Assembly: GCA_025449615.1 (NCBI GenBank)
Contig: JANWJA010000038.1
Location: forward strand, 1-7,357
Direction of reading: 5' to 3'
DNA from: Methyloceanibacter sp.
Lineage (GTDB): Bacteria; Pseudomonadota; Alphaproteobacteria; Rhizobiales; Methyloligellaceae
DNA: 7,357 bases
The position numbers and the translations under genes were made by a program. Below, one piece after another: positions 5,302-7,357 of the stretch. The notes under the pieces are model-generated. The model did not search any database. It was not told the DNA's origin and saw only the letters and a program-made list of their open reading frames with translations. Each line of letters opens with the position of its first letter. The first letter of the stretch is position 1.

Positions 5302-6734
5302 GACGCAATCGTCGCGTCAAGATCGTCGCCACACTCGGTCCTGCCTCCAGTAACGAAGCGACAATGCGGGCCCTGTTCGAGGCAGGCGCCGACGTGTTCC
5401 GCATCAACATGAGTCATACCTCGCCCGAGGGCTTCCGCCAGGCGCATGCCTTCGTGCGCAAGCTCGAGAAAGAGTTCTCCCGGCCGATCGGCATTCTCGT
5501 CGATCTGCAAGGGCCGAAGCTCCGCATCGGTTCCTTCGAGTCCGGCGCCATTCGCTTAAACGAAGGCGACGTCTTGAGCTTCGTCAAGCGCGAGTCGGTG
5601 GGCGGCTTGGCGCGCGTGCACCTGCCGCACCCCGAAATCTTCAAGGCGGTCGAGGCCGGCCACACGCTGCTGCTCGACGACGGCAAGTTCAAATTGAAAG
5701 TCATCGAGGCGAGCGATGTGCGTATCGACGCCGAAGTGCTCACCAGCGGCATGCTGGCAAGCAAGAAGGGCATCAGCCTGCCCGACACCGTGATCCCGCT
5801 TGCCGCCATGACCGACAAGGACCATGCCGACATCGAGCAGGCGCTGCAACTCGGCGTCGCCTGGATCGCGCTCTCCTTCGTGCAGCGCGCCGACGACGTC
5901 GCCGAAGCGCAGACAATCTCCAAGGGCCGTTCGGCCATCATGGCCAAGATCGAGAAGCCGGCGGCCATCAAGCAATTGAAGGGGATCGTCGAACTCGCCG
6001 ACGGCATCATGGTCGCCCGCGGCGATCTCGGCGTCGAAATGCCGGTGGAGAAGGTGCCCGGCTTGCAGAAGCAGATCACCCGCGCGGCGCGAAACGCCGG
6101 CAAGCCCGTGGTGGTCGCAACCCAGATGCTGGAATCGATGATCTTTGCGCCGGTGCCGACCCGGGCCGAGGTCTCCGACGTCGCCACCGCCGTGTTCGAG
6201 GGCGTCGACGCGGTGATGCTTTCAGCCGAATCCGCCGTCGGCAAATATCCGGTCGAAGCCGTCGCCACCATGGACCGCGTCGCCATGGAGGTGGAGCGCG
6301 ACCCGCTCTACGAGGCGATCATCCACGCCCAACGCATCGACCCTGAAGCAACCGGCGCCGACGCCATCTCGGCTGCCGCCCGCACCGTCGCCGAGACGCT
6401 GAACCTCGCGGCCATCATCTGCTACACGGCATCGGGCGCCACGAGTTTGCGCGCCGCGCGCGAGCGGCCGCAGCGGGCGATTCTGGCGCTCACCCCAATC
6501 CCGGCGACGGGACGTAAGCTTGCGCTGGTTTGGGGACTGCATTGCGTCTTGACCGACGACCCACGCGACCTCGACGACATGGTCTCCAAGGCCTGCCACA
6601 TCGCCTATAAAGAGGGCCTCGCCAATCCAGGCGAGCGCGTCATCATCTCTGCCGGTGTTCCGCTCGGCACGCCGGGCGCCACTAACATGCTGCGCATCGC
6701 CTATGTCGGTGATGACGGCTATGAGGGGCTTTAG
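5298..6734 (+). CDS. pyk: Pyruvate kinase
   Basis: Pyruvate kinase converts phosphoenolpyruvate and ADP to pyruvate and ATP in the last step of glycolysis, in the cytoplasm. The 478-residue length is normal. The barrel begins with KIVATLGPAS (8-17). FRINMSH (34-40) holds Arg35, Asn37 and Ser39 of the active site. The B domain lies at about 72-165. Catalytic Lys217 and metal ligand Glu219 are in AKIEK, with metal ligand Asp243 in ARGDLGVEMP (240-249). Thr275 is in ATQMLESM, followed by PTRAEVSDVA (287-296). The C-terminal regulatory domain runs from about 345 to 478. The segment DLQGPKLRI (69-77) has Leu, Gln, Lys and Ile where K+-dependent enzymes have Thr, Lys, Glu and Thr. That matches the K+-independent class. 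The ATG overlaps the DUF1036 stop (ATGA), which implies translational coupling, and only a distant GAGGG (5278-5282) serves as Shine-Dalgarno. The gene converges on the TPR gene with an 8-nt gap. Confidence 0.98.
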   Translation: MRRNRRVKIVATLGPASSNEATMRALFEAGADVFRINMSHTSPEGFRQAHAFVRKLEKEFSRPIGILVDLQGPKLRIGSFESGAIRLNEGDVLSFVKRESVGGLARVHLPHPEIFKAVEAGHTLLLDDGKFKLKVIEASDVRIDAEVLTSGMLASKKGISLPDTVIPLAAMTDKDHADIEQALQLGVAWIALSFVQRADDVAEAQTISKGRSAIMAKIEKPAAIKQLKGIVELADGIMVARGDLGVEMPVEKVPGLQKQITRAARNAGKPVVVATQMLESMIFAPVPTRAEVSDVATAVFEGVDAVMLSAESAVGKYPVEAVATMDRVAMEVERDPLYEAIIHAQRIDPEATGADAISAAARTVAETLNLAAIICYTASGATSLRAARERPQRAILALTPIPATGRKLALVWGLHCVLTDDPRDLDDMVSKACHIAYKEGLANPGERVIISAGVPLGTPGATNMLRIAYVGDDGYEGL

Positions 6735-6742
6735 CTAGAGTC

Positions 6743-7357
6743 TCAGATGTCTTGACCGTTGTCGTCCTTGGGTGGCTCGACCGGCTTCTTCTGCAATTCA
6801 TCGAGGAAGGGATTAATCTTGGTGGCCTTGCTGAAAGCCTCGTCGGCACCCTGTTTGTCGCCGATCGAATTCAACACCTCGCCGAGCTCGCGCCACGCCT
6901 TGTAGTGCTTGTCGTCGAGCGATAGCGCCTTGCGAAGATCGGTTGCGGCACGCTCGTAGTCCTTCCGCGCCGCATAGAGCCGCCCGCGCTGATGCCATCC
7001 CTCGGCATCCTCCGGCGCGAGATCGATGACGGCGTCGAGGATCTGCATGGAGAGATCCGGATCGACGCCATCGGCGAAAATCTCGGCACGCGCGATCAGA
7101 AGGTCGACCGTGGCGCTTCCGGACACATGCCAGAGATGCTCGATCGACTCCGCGATCGGCTCGGCGGACTTGGCATCCTTGGCTTTGCCGAGCTGCAGAT
7201 AGAGCTCATCCAGCATCTTCCGCCGAAGCTCAGGGTCCGGCGGCACACCCATCGCGAATTCGGAACCGTCATCCTTGTCGTCGGAGGCCGAGGGCGGTGG
7301 ACCGCTATCCGGTAACGGCTGCCCCGGCATCGGCTCGACGTCATCGGGATCGGCGGG
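6743..7357 (-). CDS. TPR-repeat protein, N-terminus outside the window
   Basis: This is the C-terminal part of a tetratricopeptide-repeat protein. Such repeats serve as protein-binding scaffolds; no enzymatic motif is seen. The reading frame stays open to the right edge. An ATG at 7330 exists, but the nine codons before it are also open and Pro/Asp-rich (PADPDDVEP). The true start, quite possibly with a signal peptide, is therefore likely beyond the window. Counted from Met 7330, residues 1-35 are Pro/Asp/Ser-rich and probably disordered. A degenerate helical pair (33-70, DELYLQLGKAKDA) follows, then a degenerate repeat at about 74-107. Two clear TPRs come next: about 108-140 (WHQRGRLYAARKDYERAATDL, first 20 residues diagnostic) and about 142-175 (AWRELGEVLNSIGDKQGADE). 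The tail is charged and ends GQDI. Its stop lies 8 nt from the pyk stop, with opposite orientation and no terminator between them. The partner is unknown. Confidence 0.85.
   Translation of the reverse strand, partial: PADPDDVEPMPGQPLPDSGPPPSASDDKDDGSEFAMGVPPDPELRRKMLDELYLQLGKAKDAKSAEPIAESIEHLWHVSGSATVDLLIARAEIFADGVDPDLSMQILDAVIDLAPEDAEGWHQRGRLYAARKDYERAATDLRKALSLDDKHYKAWRELGEVLNSIGDKQGADEAFSKATKINPFLDELQKKPVEPPKDDNGQDI

Noticed and set aside
5414..6286. A 290-residue minus-strand frame opposite pyruvate kinase.
   Set aside because: It is Ser/Ala/Thr-rich low-complexity sequence antisense to a certain pyk gene, with no motif or credible start signal.

Overview
The window looks like a chromosomal segment of a GC-rich alphaproteobacterium, most likely Hyphomicrobiales (the Bradyrhizobium/Rhodopseudomonas/Methylocystis side). 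The reasons are the strong G/C preference at third codon positions, a GapR-type (DUF2312/UPF0335) nucleoid protein, a DUF1036 protein directly before pyruvate kinase, and the overall order of families. From memory, that order recurs in this bacterial order. I cannot assign a genus.

Layout: (1) 101-1906 (+), a YcbB-type L,D-transpeptidase with signal peptide. (2) About 2131-3396 (+), an exported DUF882/M15-type (YcbK/MepK-like) peptidoglycan endopeptidase with a long Pro/Ala-rich C-terminal half. (3) 3417-3728 (-), a GapR-family DNA-binding protein, convergent with the endopeptidase gene. (4) 3779-4630 (-), an N-formylglutamate amidohydrolase-family protein, 50 nt upstream of gapR on the same strand. 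(5) A divergent control region of about 220 bp. (6) About 4852-5301 (+), an exported DUF1036 protein. (7) 5298-6734 (+), pyruvate kinase, overlapping the DUF1036 gene by 4 nt (ATGA). (8) 6743-7357 (-), the C-terminal part of a TPR protein that runs off the right edge. No gene-free stretch exceeds 300 bases. I see no RNA gene, mobile element, CRISPR array or origin.

Functionally, the left pair belongs together. An L,D-transpeptidase makes 3-3 peptidoglycan cross-links and a MepK-like enzyme would cut them, and the same two families are neighbours in E. coli (ldtD/ycbB and mepK/ycbK). The middle minus-strand pair joins a probable deformylating amidohydrolase with a chromosome-topology protein and has no obvious shared pathway. 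The right operon couples a secreted protein of unknown function to pyruvate kinase, whose active-site signature (Leu70/Gln71/Lys74/Ile77) matches the K+-independent class.

The window is mostly ordinary core genome, and I did not find a clearly undescribed multi-gene system. The points most worth a second look are the ldtD-mepK-like pairing, the DUF1036-pyk coupling, the pyruvate kinase signature, the doubtful gapR start, and several perfect inverted repeats.
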